64,000 nt of DNA, taken from the NCBI GenBank assembly GCA_002812745.2, contig NCSJ02000198.1, positions 16,992 through 80,991 of the forward strand, written 5' to 3'. This DNA is from Scytalidium lignicola. Lineage: Eukaryota > Ascomycota > Leotiomycetes. The position numbers and the translations under genes are program-made. Shown here one piece after another: positions 11,640 to 22,600 of the stretch (position 1 is the first letter of the stretch; every line of letters starts with the position of its first letter). The notes under the pieces are model-generated. The model searched no databases, was not told where the DNA came from, and worked only from the letters and a program-made list of their open reading frames with translations.

Positions 11640-11939
11640 CAACAAGCTATATAAGTTGGCGATCGGTAATCAATAGGTAGCTAGAGAATATTTGTGCTAC
11701 TCTCCGCGATCCAACCTTTTGACACAAGTAAAGTATTCACTGCTTGACCCTCGGGCGAGAAGGCAACTGAGCTGACCTAGTCTAAGTGGCCCTCGCGCGT
11801 CTGCAGTACAGCACCTGTCACGGCGTCCCAGAGTCGTACTGTTTTATCGTCAGAGCCAGATACGACTTGCTTGCTGTCAGGCGAGAAGGCAACTGAGAAG
11901 ACCCATCCCGAGTGGCCTTCGAGCGTCTGTAGCACCGTA
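11640..11939 (-). pseudogene. C-terminal WD40 fragment of a NACHT-WD40 (NWD) gene
   Basis: Minus-strand translation gives one full WD40 unit ([15 protein letters not shown], then [12 protein letters not shown]), a second unit (REGHLD, stop, VSSVAFSPEG) and the tail typical of fungal NWD proteins (VSKGWIAESSTNIL, stop, LPIDYR). Both in-frame stops are TAG where the family has Trp (TGG): one inside the GH...W motif, one in the LWLP tail motif. Identity between the two units is high, as in the fast-evolving NWD repeats. Nothing upstream (towards 12200) encodes NACHT or further WD40 units, so only the C-terminus survives. Not in the ORF list because of the stops. Confidence 0.85.
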
Positions 11940-12217
11940 TATACAGATCAATCTGCTTGCACTTTCGGTTGTATTTGGATCTAAGTGGGGATACACCCCT
12001 CGAATTATCTCTGAACGATGTTTTTTCCTGGGGTGAAGATAAGGCTAGAACAGTATAGTTGGAGAGGTGCCTGCTCAGCCACTAATCGATTAGATAAGGC
12101 GAATCGCTTTGCATTGATAGACAAACGCATGTAAGTCAGGACTTATATCAGCCTAAGCTTTAATCAGCTAGAATATTCTGATATTATAAGATAACATCTA
12201 GTCATCACACATCAATC

Positions 12218-12574
12218 CTAACGCGAAGGAAATCTGTTTCTGTTCGGAAAGGTGAGCAGAGCTGCTTGATCGGCAATACTAGAATGGACTTACACTCTAC
12301 TCAGAAGGCCGCTGGCAGTAAGTAGTAACGGACTCAGACCGACGCTGTTGAGGATTGATACTGTGACATGTAATCCGATTGATGTCGGATATTTATTCGT
12401 AGCCAGTTGGCATGCTGAATCGACAATACGAATAAGGGAGAGGATGACCAAGTAGATCCAGCCAGAGTTAAGACCAAAACCATGGCGTATACTGATCCAG
12501 ATGGATAGGAAGAGGGTAGGCAAGAAGACTCCAAGCTCGACAATGCTGGAAGCGGCGCGGGCATCGGCTGCCAT
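12218..12574 (-). pseudogene. Truncated DUF7702-type integral membrane protein gene
   Basis: ATG at 12574. Exon 1 (12574-12294) encodes three hydrophobic segments with the order typical of fungal DUF7702 proteins: ASSIVELGVFLPTLFL, RHGFGLNSGWIYLVIL and ILNSVGLSPLLLTASGLL. A plausible 54-bp intron (12293-12240, donor GTAAGT, acceptor CAG) joins LLSRV to NRFPSR and then a TAG at 12218. The family normally has about seven helices and more than 200 residues; here only about 100 residues remain and no later exon is recognisable before the WD40 fragment. I treat it as a 3'-truncated gene. The DUF name is from family recognition by eye. Confidence 0.65.
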
Positions 12575-12662
12575 GCTGAGGACTGTTGAAGGAAGGGAAT
12601 GTGTGCGATTGAGACTGCGGTATTAGAATATCATGGGTCGGAAATGTAGAAAGCCACCCTCT

Positions 12663-12671
12663 CTTTATATA
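12663..12671 (-). promoter_or_regulatory. TATA-like box upstream of the truncated DUF7702 gene
   Basis: TATATAAAG on the minus strand, about 90 bp before the ATG at 12574. Confidence 0.4.
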
Positions 12672-12679
12672 ACAAGAAA

Positions 12680-14250
12680 GTGTACAACTGTAGACAAATT
12701 CAGTTCGCTCAAGGTAAAATAAATGAATATTATTGAGCGAGAATGCTATTTGTACTAAGAATTGAGAGATTGAGACGTCTTGACGAGCAATGGGTAGACT
12801 ACGAGCGGTTATTTTCTGCATTTTGTATACACAGGGTAAGGAACACGTCTGAAGCAGGGTGAATCCCACCTACCTTGTAGTGCATCATCACTGCATCTTA
12901 CCTGGCCTAATGGACAATGGTCTGTGGTTTGATCTAACAAGCAGCTATAACCAACTAATATCGAGTGTTCCTAGCAAAAGCTCTTCTTTTTACTAATTCG
13001 GGCATGCATGACACTGGCTATAAGCACAGACCACTCACCATTATTTAAGCCAAAGAGCAAACCACTGTATACCTAATTACCGTAAGTGCCGCCAGCAGTA
13101 ATAAGTTAGTGAATAATAAGGCTGGGGTGAGAAGATCTTAGCTGAGTAGAGACAAGGAAGCCATCATGCTGACTGTATCAAATTTATAACTGAAAGTGTA
13201 GGAGGTCAGTGGCAGGTGGCCGGGTCAATTAACAACCCGAGGGGAAAATGCTTTTCCAAAAGGTGCTAAACCCAGAACAGGTTGTAATTAAACCTTCATC
13301 TGGAAGGCTCTTGCAGGTTCAAAGTTGAATAGAGTACAATGCAATATAAGACCGGGGTTCACGAAGATTCAGTATCGTGTACTGCTTCACGTATTTTGAC
13401 AAATGGACCACACAAGATAATAAAAGCATATAATGTAACTTATATAATCCCAGAATATTCGTAATTTCAAGAGGCTGAATCTTGGATTTGACACTTGTCT
13501 CACAGAATCCGGAGGCATCATAGACGATTGTTTTGCTCATCACTAAGCAATGGGTACGAGCCTCTCCCAAGCAGTCTTTGGTCAACGGACCCTCCCGAAT
13601 GATATTTACATCACTCTTTACTATGATGCGATTAGATTTTCTGTATTTAAATTACACGGTAATAACGTTAGTGATGTAGAAGACTTTATTTCTTCTTTCT
13701 AATTGCGACACAACCGTATTTTAAGGTTAGTTAGCTTAATTAGCGCTTACTTAGATTGGCGGCTTGCATTTCGCACATAATCATGTACTTACGTACGTAC
13801 TGTACGTAAGTACGGGTGTCTTGTTCCGCTGATAGTGTGCTTACGGCGTCTCCTTGTAAAGCTTGTGGATTCCTGCTGTCGGGACCTCGGTCCGCTATTT
13901 TGAATCTCCCGCTCACTGAAGCTGGCTCTGACCCTTAAACTCTCAAAGGAGCGAGACTAGTTCATGCCATTCATTATGTTACACGTGAGCTCGACCACAA
14001 TCCTCATATCCCGCACACAAAAATTGTCAGCACAAAGTGGGATGCACTTGCCAAGCTACTCGTACATCCGGCACCATCAAGGATGAGGGGTTTGAAGAGT
14101 TATATATTTTGATTTAGCGTGCAGACTCCCCTCTGACTGTTGTAAATTTTCAATATTCAGGAAATATACCCTGAAGTTAACATCATTTAGTTGCCCCTGC
14201 TTTTATATTCATTAAAATAGAAAGGTCTTCCAAACCACATAACGAAAGAC
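12680..14250. other. Intergenic region
   Basis: No gene recognised. The minus frame at 13319-13585 has no family features. A 12-bp-arm palindrome lies at 13785-13813. Confidence 0.5.
13785..13813. repeat. Perfect palindrome of GTAC/ACGTA type
   Basis: Arms GTACTTACGTAC and GTACGTAAGTAC are perfect reverse complements around a 5-nt spacer. The word TTACGTAC also occurs at the ends of the MITE at 62049-62294, so this may be an excision footprint or an element end. Confidence 0.5.
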
Positions 14251-15547
14251 ATGGCAAACACAGAACCTTCTAAACCATTTGGTCCCTTCACCGAAGGACT
14301 CGAAATAGCAAGTGCATACAAAGACTTCATCAAAGGGAAAACGAGTATCGCACCTACACACTCTTGTTAAGCGATCCTTAAATGCTGATCAAATTCCTAG
14401 TCTTCATAACTGGTGTAGCAGCAAACAGTTTGGGCGGCGAGGCTGCCTTAGCCATAGCCACCTCCCTGCCTGCCCTGCTCATCCTATCTGCACGTAACTC
14501 TTCCCGTGCTGAACTAATCGCCTCGAAAATCCGCGCGCTCCATCCTTTCGTCTCTGTGCAGATTCTCCCTATGGATCTCTCTTCCCTATCCGCTATCCGC
14601 AGCGCAGTTACAAGACTAGAGACCTAGACTCCCAAAATCAGTATCAACGTAGTGATTAACAGTGCAGCCATCATGGCGGCGCCGTATTCAAAAACAGCTG
14701 ATGGCTTTGAGTCGCAATTTGAGATTTGCCATCTGGCACACTTTTTGGCAACCAATTTGATTCTAGCGAAAGGGTTACTTGGGGACGGAGGCAGGGTGGT
14801 TAATGTTACTAGTACAGGCCATAGATTTAGTGATGTCAGACGTGAAGATCCTGGGTTTTCAGTGTGTTTCCTGGTCCACCCACTCCTTCTTCAGCGGTTA
14901 GACTGACGAAAAGATAGAATGGTGAGTCGTATAACCAATGGCGAGCATACGGCCAAGCAAAAACTGCCAACATGCTCTTCTCGATCGCTCTCGCGGACTC
15001 GAAGATGCTTCAAAAGCGTAGAATCACATCATTTAGTATTCATCCTGGAAGTGAGTTTTCAGCATTATTTTACCCCTTGAACCCAAAGAACTCTGGAGAA
15101 TTGACCTCCAGCTCTAGCAATCCAGACCAATGTTGGGCAACACATTAACGAAACAAGTTGGAAAATTTAGGTAGGGTTAAAATATCATGGGGTGATATTG
15201 TACTTCTGCTGACGGAGAGCCTAAATTCAGGTTGAAGATGCGAATAGAACAACTATTGAAAATCGCGTAATTAGTGACACGCGAGACTTTGCAACAAGGT
15301 GTCTCTACGTATCTAGTTTGGGCTTTTGATCCTGATATTATTAGTAAGCGTCTCAAAAATCATGTCCTCCATAGAGATATACTAACTAGATAACTTCTAT
15401 TCAGATTATAATGGTGCATATCTCGAGGACTGCCAAATCAGAAAGCCACGACTAGCCTATGCTGGAAGTTTGGAAAGAGCACACTGCCTCTAGACATTAT
15501 CTGAGGATATGGTTAGAGAGGAATTCGATATTTTTAGGGGGGATTAG
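14251..15547 (+). pseudogene. Short-chain dehydrogenase (retinol-dehydrogenase-like), dead
   Basis: Exon 1 (14251-14344, MANTEPSKPFGPFTEG...) joins across a 56-bp intron (donor GTATCG, acceptor TAG at 14400) to the cofactor segment IFITGVAANSLGGEAALA. The family then continues with ILPMDLSSLSAI, VINSAAIMAAPYSKTADG, GRVVNVTSTGHRFSD and the catalytic YGQAKTAN (YxxxK) near 14950. Later exons give GVSTYLVWAFDPDII (about 15299-15345), an intron with a TACTAAC branch site, then NGAYLEDCQ and LSEDMV. Lesions: an in-frame TAG at 14625, a frameshift between 14880 and 14940, and TAG at 15491 where the family has LW (TGG). Exon structure is still readable over 1.3 kb, so decay is recent. No Ns here, so not an assembly effect. 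Confidence 0.8.
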
Positions 15548-16071
15548 TTTAGTGATGGAAGGATAAAAGCAGCGGTTGTTAAAACTGAGATCTAGTGGTA
15601 GAGAAATATGGGAACTCTGAGCATGCTCGCACAAGCACACTCTAGAAACTAGGACATACCACAGTAGAGAAAGAGTTGCATCTCTTTTTCTCCCCAAAGG
15701 CGGCAGTAGATAGCATGCTTGGAGCTACCTGATTGGTTCCCAACAAGCGCCTTTAGCTAAGAGTCGTAGGCACAGCCTATAGCAATAAATTGAATTAAAC
15801 GAAAATGATTGTTCCATCAATTGATTGGAAGGGGTTTTCAAGAAGGACGATTGGCAAAATCCGTTACCACTATGTTTTAACCATGTTTTAATTTACGTAG
15901 TTAAAGTAGAAAGAGGACAGGACCGTTTAGGACGTTCAAAGTTTAAACTCTTTGGTGAGGAATTTAACAGGTTTAATTAAGGCTTAGATCAATCTAGAGG
16001 AAGGAAAACATACAACAACATTTTAATCCCACTGATAACAATTATAACCCTTTCTACAGCTCCGACTGAGT
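15548..16071. other. Intergenic region
   Basis: No gene seen; contains the minus-strand frame 15497-15697 without family features. Confidence 0.5.
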
Positions 16072-17005
16072 TTATTGAGTTACTTGTATGGTGGTAGGCG
16101 CTGGCTTGTCAAGACCGTACTTGGGTAGTAAAATCTTTGAATATAACCAGCGAAACCCAAAGAACTCAATTGCTCGAACGATTGTTGCCCCATAGCCGGA
16201 CCAGATTGTGTCTGGGGGATGTCTTCGAACTATTTGGCTAACAACTGTTTTGGCATAGTCCGCACTGTTTGCTCCCGCTGACTCGTAGGACTCCCAAGCA
16301 TCATTGATTGATTTCTCAAGGTATTGGTAGCGAGAGCCTGAGTATAGATAATGTGGTAAGTTACTGTTTATTACTTGTGGTATAATAGGGAGAATAATCA
16401 TATTCAAATCGATTTTGCTTACCTGAAGGAGGTGGAGGCATCTTTTGAACTGTCATGTGCGTTTTCACACCCGCTGTGATTACGTGCACGATGCTGACAC
16501 CCAAAGGTTTCATTTCAAATCGAAGAATCTGGGAGTACATATCTAGCGCTGCCTTGGAGGCATTGTAAATCATTTGGGATGGTTGCGGCATACAGTATGA
16601 GATGCTGCCGGTGAATACGATTTTTCCTTTAGATGCAATAAGCATATCTGCAAAGATCCCGTTCATCTCGATGATGCTGAAGAGATTTGTCCGGAACGTC
16701 TGAAAACACTCTTCTTCGGTCGTGTCGAGGGCCATTGCCATCACTCGATATCCAGCGTTGTGATACAATATGTCGAGTTTTCCATTCGTGGTTGTGTGGA
16801 CAGTAGTATGCAAGTCTAGTATAGAAGTTCGGTCCGCAAGATCGAGCTTAAGAAGGGTTACATTTGGTAGTGATTCTAGATCACCCATAGCCTCGATGCG
16901 ACGGGCACATGCGAATACATGGTAGTTACGGTTGGCAAACTCATGTGCGAGAGAGTAGCCAATGCCCCCTTGTGTGCAGCCGGTGATGAGGACGGTTGGC
17001 AACAT
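16072..17005 (-). CDS. Short-chain dehydrogenase, AYR1-like (1-acyl-DHAP reductase family)
   Basis: Exon 1 17005-16423 and exon 2 16337-16072 are separated by an 85-bp intron (donor GTAAGC, acceptor CAG); splicing joins MPPPPS to GSRYQYLEKS. The product has 282 residues. ATG 17005 starts MLPTVLITG; the open frame upstream begins only with GTG. The cofactor motif TGCTQGGIG is at residues 9-16, NAG at 83-85, the catalytic Ser in FTGSIS near 134, and YNASK (Y147, K151). Overall it resembles yeast Ayr1 and related NADPH-dependent reductases of lipid intermediates, which act at ER or lipid droplets, but the fungal family is large and the substrate is not fixed by sequence. All catalytic residues are present and no lesion is visible, unlike the related pseudogene just upstream. 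Confidence 0.88.
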
Positions 17006-18979
17006 AACTCTGGGAGGCTTCGTGTTTGTGGCTAAAACCACAGAAAGAATGAACTGAACGTGTTACCACATATTTCTATGTTACCACTTTATATTAAATT
17101 TGTATCCAACGGCAAAATACCAAGGTCTTTCAGAAGGTATTAAGTGAGACTGTAGGAATTTGGTATAGGTGAAATGCCTTAGGACTCGGGTACACGGTGC
17201 TGAGTTCAACCGGCGGACTAATATTGCGTGCTAGACTCAGATGTAGTTGATCAAATACAGTATGGTCCTATAGCTCTAGGCGACCTGAAACCCTTGAGCG
17301 GTGCTGAATTTGCCCGACGGACAAATATCTTTAGCGCCCACGTTACACAAAAGTCATCGCTCCATTTGCTGCAGAGATCCCGTTTCTCATAACCAGATTG
17401 AAAACAATGCAAAACGGCATCTTTCTACACCCCAGGGATGATTAAGCCGCCCAATGTGGAGAGCCACTACGTCCCTAATTAGTAGACTGGCGTGATCAGC
17501 GAATAAATGCAAGTTATTTTGCAATGCATTACTGTATGAACCTTATTCTTGATAAATACAAAAGCTTTAATGTAAATGGTAAAAGAGAAAACATTCTTAT
17601 AGTATATCTTACTATCCTTATCTACTATATCCTGATCTAACTATTCTTTATCTTTAAGCATATTAGAATAGAAATAACTTAAGTCTAAGGCTTTATAAGT
17701 TGTTTATAAGGTATTAAAACTTATACTCTGAATAATTTTAGTTACTTGTTGTAACTTAACCACAATAAAGTTAAGTATGTTATTAATAAGGTTATAAATC
17801 TATAAAGTAGGTAGTTGTAAGAATAAAGATAGCAAATGTTTGAATTCTCGAGTAACTAATACAAAGGATCTTAATAATCTAGCAAATGCTTAAGTGATAA
17901 TAAAGTCTGCATTGTAAATATCTTCGTTACTCTTAGAAGATGTGTAAAGGAAAGTAGTTCTTGATTGTAATAGTAACTGTAATGATGTAATAATGTTATC
18001 ATTGTGTAAAGTAAGTACAGTAGTCAGTAATACTAAAAGTAGTAAAGTAATACTTTATAATAGAAGTATAGTTAAAATCGTTGTATTACCTACTTCTGCA
18101 CAACAAATTTTAAGAGCTAACTGAAGTAGAGTAATTACTAAAGAATGTATTACAACTATTCCTAAACGAAAATGTATAATAACTTGTTGTAAATCAGTTT
18201 ATGAAGTTGTAAGGATAAGTATGAAGGTAAGTATAAGCATAAAAGCTAAAGTAGTCGAATTAATGTCTGAGGATGCTAAAGATGTAGCAGACGCTAAAGT
18301 GACAACTGTAAAAGATAAGGTAACTTGTAGTTTGGCCTTAAAAAGGGCGATTACTTGTATTCTAAAGTTTTGCAAGAAGTGTTTAAGAATCTTCTTAAAA
18401 GCTAATTTGTTAACTGCTTAGTCACTAGGAAAGCAGATACCAGGGAAAGATGAATTGCTTATAGTTCTAAACGTTACAAACCCAGGTGTGAAATCCTTAG
18501 TCAATATAACTATAAAGCTCTCAAAAGCAGAAAAAGTGTCAGGATGAATTAATAAGGTGTATTGGTAGCCGGAGTCGTGGAAATTGAAAACTTGTTAGGC
18601 CAAGGTTACATCTGCAAACATCCACAGTAAAGTCTTAGATAATGGCTACACAATAGCCTGGTGATTAGAACTAATGGTTTATAGTAATCATGATTGAACA
18701 GTTGATATTGCTACCAGTTGTTATATTATAAGTCGGATTATATAAGAGGAATAAGCATGGTTCTATTTTGAAGCTTTGCAAAGTGACTAAAAGCTATGAT
18801 CTATGATGATTAAGCTATAATGACTAAAGTTAACCAAGGATGTGCAATGACTAAGCGTAGCCTTAAGCTATAGCCTTAACAAGTATATATGAAAAGTAAT
18901 GTTAATTATTATTAAATTACAATTTTAAAGTGTATTTTAATTATAAGCTAATATATAAAACTTTTTGTTATTTTTAAAG
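17006..18979. other. Start of the AT-rich island, degraded repeat sequence
   Basis: Base composition shifts sharply near 17480. From about 18170 to 18680 a plus-strand frame is only lightly interrupted (KDKVTCSLALKRAI, GKQIPGKDELLIVLN) and may be a decayed element gene, but no family was recognised. Confidence 0.5.
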
Positions 18980-18984
18980 GAAAA

Positions 18985-19088
18985 TGTTAGGAACGAACGA
19001 TTGAATAGCTTTACCATTCGGCTAAAAAGGCAGATTATTAGCGATCACATCGCTAATAGCTATTCTACTATATATAGTGTTCCTAACA
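18985..19088. mobile_element. 104-bp LTR-like element with target duplication
   Basis: Bounded by perfect 10-bp inverted termini, TGTTAGGAAC and GTTCCTAACA, and flanked on both sides by the 5-bp direct repeat GAAAA (18980-18984 and 19089-19093). TG...CA ends plus a 5-bp duplication are the signature of an LTR-retrotransposon solo LTR. The very short length suggests a TRIM/SMART-like miniature family. Its sequence is less mutated than its surroundings. Confidence 0.75.
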
Positions 19089-19419
19089 GAAAATATATAT
19101 AAGCTTAATAGTATTTTACAAGATTAGAAGAATATAAAAGTTAAGTATTTACTTGTTTTGAAAATAGTTAAATTAATAGTTTTATAATTATTAAGTAGAT
19201 AAAAGATATTTTTAAGCTTTAAATTAAGTTTTAAAACTTAGAGTAATAATGATTATTAATTTTAAATGATTATAAAAGTTATATAACTAATAATTTTATA
19301 TAAAAATATTTTCAAAGTAAAATATTACTTTACTTTTTGTTAATATACTTTTCTTATATATTATAACTATTGAATTTATTAGTTTTTTCACCTTTAAAAG
19401 TTGTATATTAATGTTATAT

Positions 19420-19605
19420 TATCAGGTTATAATTGAGATGTAAGATTGATTTATTCTAATAGAGTAAGAAGTGCTCTTTAAAGCTATGGTAGCCTAGGAT
19501 CTAAGGTTATGGAATAGGTTATGTAATACAAGTGAATAAGTGAACGCCAAGACTGTTAAGCAAAGTTAACGAAGTAATGACCTAAGATATGCAACAATTA
19601 TGACA
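19420..19605 (-). repeat. Left LTR of the gypsy element
   Basis: 186 bp; begins TATCAGG (TG mutated to TA) and ends TGACA. It differs from the right LTR at about 14 sites, all transitions, with no gaps. Confidence 0.85.
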
Positions 19606-22600
19606 GTATGCTCCCTTTGGCTTTGATCGACGTCTTGATGATTTACAATACCATGATTCTAACCTTAAAATATAGCCCTAGCTCTTTGCACACTGATTCC
19701 TTGCGGATATTGCTTACTATTGCCTTGTAATTCCTTATTGTACTGATTTTATAACCTTGATATCTTGTATTCATCACTTCAAGTGTTGTAGTTACTTTTT
19801 CACAAGTTATGATTGTTAATTTGCAATGTGTTCTTCATATTCCTTTACTAAGTCAAGTACATTGTCTAACTTTTTAATGTTATACTACTTGTTATCCTTT
19901 AGTCTATATCCTTTTTATCATACAAAGTATTTTGTCTGCCTTGTAAGTATAACTCTTTTGTTAAGAATCCTCTTAAGCTCAAATGACTTATAACTCTTTG
20001 TATCTCTCTTCATATCAACTAGTCTTAGGTAATTAAGCTTTTATCATTAGAATAGATTAAGTTATTTTGGCACTCTTTCTAATTGCTGAATTAAGAATAC
20101 CAGGTGAATTTTCCAATGATTAAGTAATTATAACTTGTATGCCTAGCTTCTTACCCTCTGAATAATCTTAAAGGGTCTTATACATTATTAATACAACTTA
20201 TGATTTGTTGTTATTAGAATATTATAATCCTTATAAAACTCTAAGAACATCTTTTCTCCTGGTTAAAATTAAGTTAACTTATGTTTCTTATTATAATATT
20301 TCTTCATAAACATTAACATAAAGGTAATAGCATTATATATTTTAATCCTTGTTTGTAAGATATTAAGTAGTTAAGTCATTTGTAGATTATATTAGATTAA
20401 GCTTAAAACATTATTTAAGGTAAATCTATAAATTGTTTTGTTAAGTGCCTTTTGTATAATTGATAATAGTAAGTTGTTGAAATAATGTTAAAGTTATAAG
20501 AGGATACTCTTCTATTAAGATAAATCTTCTAAACTGTAGATAAAGTATTTAAAAGCAAGTTCAACGTTTTAGTTTATTCTTTCAAATTGTCCATTAGTTT
20601 AAGTAATAAGTTATACTATATAAAAGTTATGTTCTTATCTTCCTGAATATAACATTTGCTTATTATTTTATTATATAAGTTGAATACCTTAGAATAAAAG
20701 TTAACTTCTTATTATACTTATAAGTAATAATTATGATAATATTATAACTTTTAAAAATAAGAAGTATAAGGATGAAGTTAATAATGATTATGTNAAAATA
20801 GAATAAGTAGACTAAGAATAAGTTACATTATATTATATAGTAGATAATGTTTAGATTAAAATACTTAACAAAGTAAACAATGTAAAAGGTAATCCTTCAA
20901 TTACTTAGATAATCTATAAATGAAGAAATATAAGTAAATAAATTCTCAAATCTTTATAAAACTTATATGATTATTATTGTCATAAGCCTTTTGAAAGATT
21001 TCCTTAATATAAGGTTATAGAATACATAACCTTTATAATAAACTATCCTATGCCTTTTTGTACAATAGATTATCCTCCATCTCAAAAAGAAGATTAAGAT
21101 TTACATTATAATCTTGTTATAACATCTTAATGATATTGTTATACTAAAAGTTATCTTTATATACATCTTGTATTCTGTGTTTAAAGTTAAGATACATGTA
21201 AACTATTATAATTGTGTATATTATTATAATAGGATTCTAATATTATAAAGTTAAAGTATACAAAACATTTAACTTTCCTTCTTTAACTTTAATTTCTTGT
21301 TTTGTTTTTGTATTAACTATTATTAATCTTGACAATGCATTTAGTATAAAGTAAAGTTTTCCAGGTTTATATTATAATTCTAGATTAAAATGTTAAATAT
21401 ATTCAGATATACAGACAAGTCTTAAGTTGAGTCTTTTTGTAAATATAATTTAAAGTGNTTTTTTGCNTTTATAATACTTAATAATAAATCATGATCAGTA
21501 TAGATGATAATAAGTAATATTACTACTTTGAGAAGGTAATGTATTTTCTTAAGGACTTAAACTAAGCTAACCATTTCTAATTTTATAAGTTAGTAGNTTT
21601 TTTTCTACATTGTTCAAAGTCTTAAATNAAAAACATAATAAGTTCTAGTATATAAACTATGATATTTGTTGACATGTATTATAATATTAAGGATTATAAT
21701 TAGGTTTTTGAATAAAATACTTTAAGATCTTTATAACTTGAGGTTTGATTATCATTTAATATAATTAAGTTAAAGAAGAATACTTTTTAATAATAGCTAA
21801 GATGTAATTATTACCTTTTTGAATCATTACCTTCCTTCTCTAAGTTAATACTTTAACCTTGCTTTACATTCTTGTAAAAAACCNTTTTTAGATATAGACN
21901 TTTTTATAATATATTATTATTCTTACTTTATATTGTTTTAAGATGTTCAAGTTGATGAAAAGTTATTAAGATTTGTTATAATAAACTAAAATAATAAGAT
22001 TTGCTAGTATTTTCTGAATTGTTATGAATATTGTTCNTTTTTACTCTTATAAGATAAGTAAAGGCTTATACTATAACAAATATCTTTTATGAATATCCTT
22101 TTTTCAGAGTTCTTTATAGTAAAGTTGTCTTCTTGTCTTATAAGGGCTTAATGATCAATATATAATAATAAAGGTAAGGTTATAGAATACTTATTATACT
22201 TAAGTAAGTTTTAAGTTTTTAAAACATCTTTAAGAAAGTAAGTTTCAAGATTGTTAATATTTTTTCTTATAACATCAAAAGCCTTAACACATTAACTTTA
22301 TACCTTAATATAACAATTAATAAATATTTTAAGAATGTTTTTAAGGCTTTTAAAGTAATCTATTTTCTTTAGAATAAGTTAAAGATATTAATCAAATATT
22401 GTAAATATACTTCAAAAGAATTGTTTGTAATGATGATATTGTTGATATACACTTTGCTATAAGGGTAATCTTTCAAGATTAAGTCTATTTGCTTTTAGAT
22501 ATATACTATTGAATTCTTAAATCCTATTATAATAATGTTNAAAAGACTTTTGCCTATGATATATAATAATTAATAACAAGGCTTTAGATTTTAAGTGGAC

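Noticed and set aside
18221..18421. Small Lys-rich plus frame in the AT island
   Set aside because: Composition-driven; part of degraded sequence without family features.
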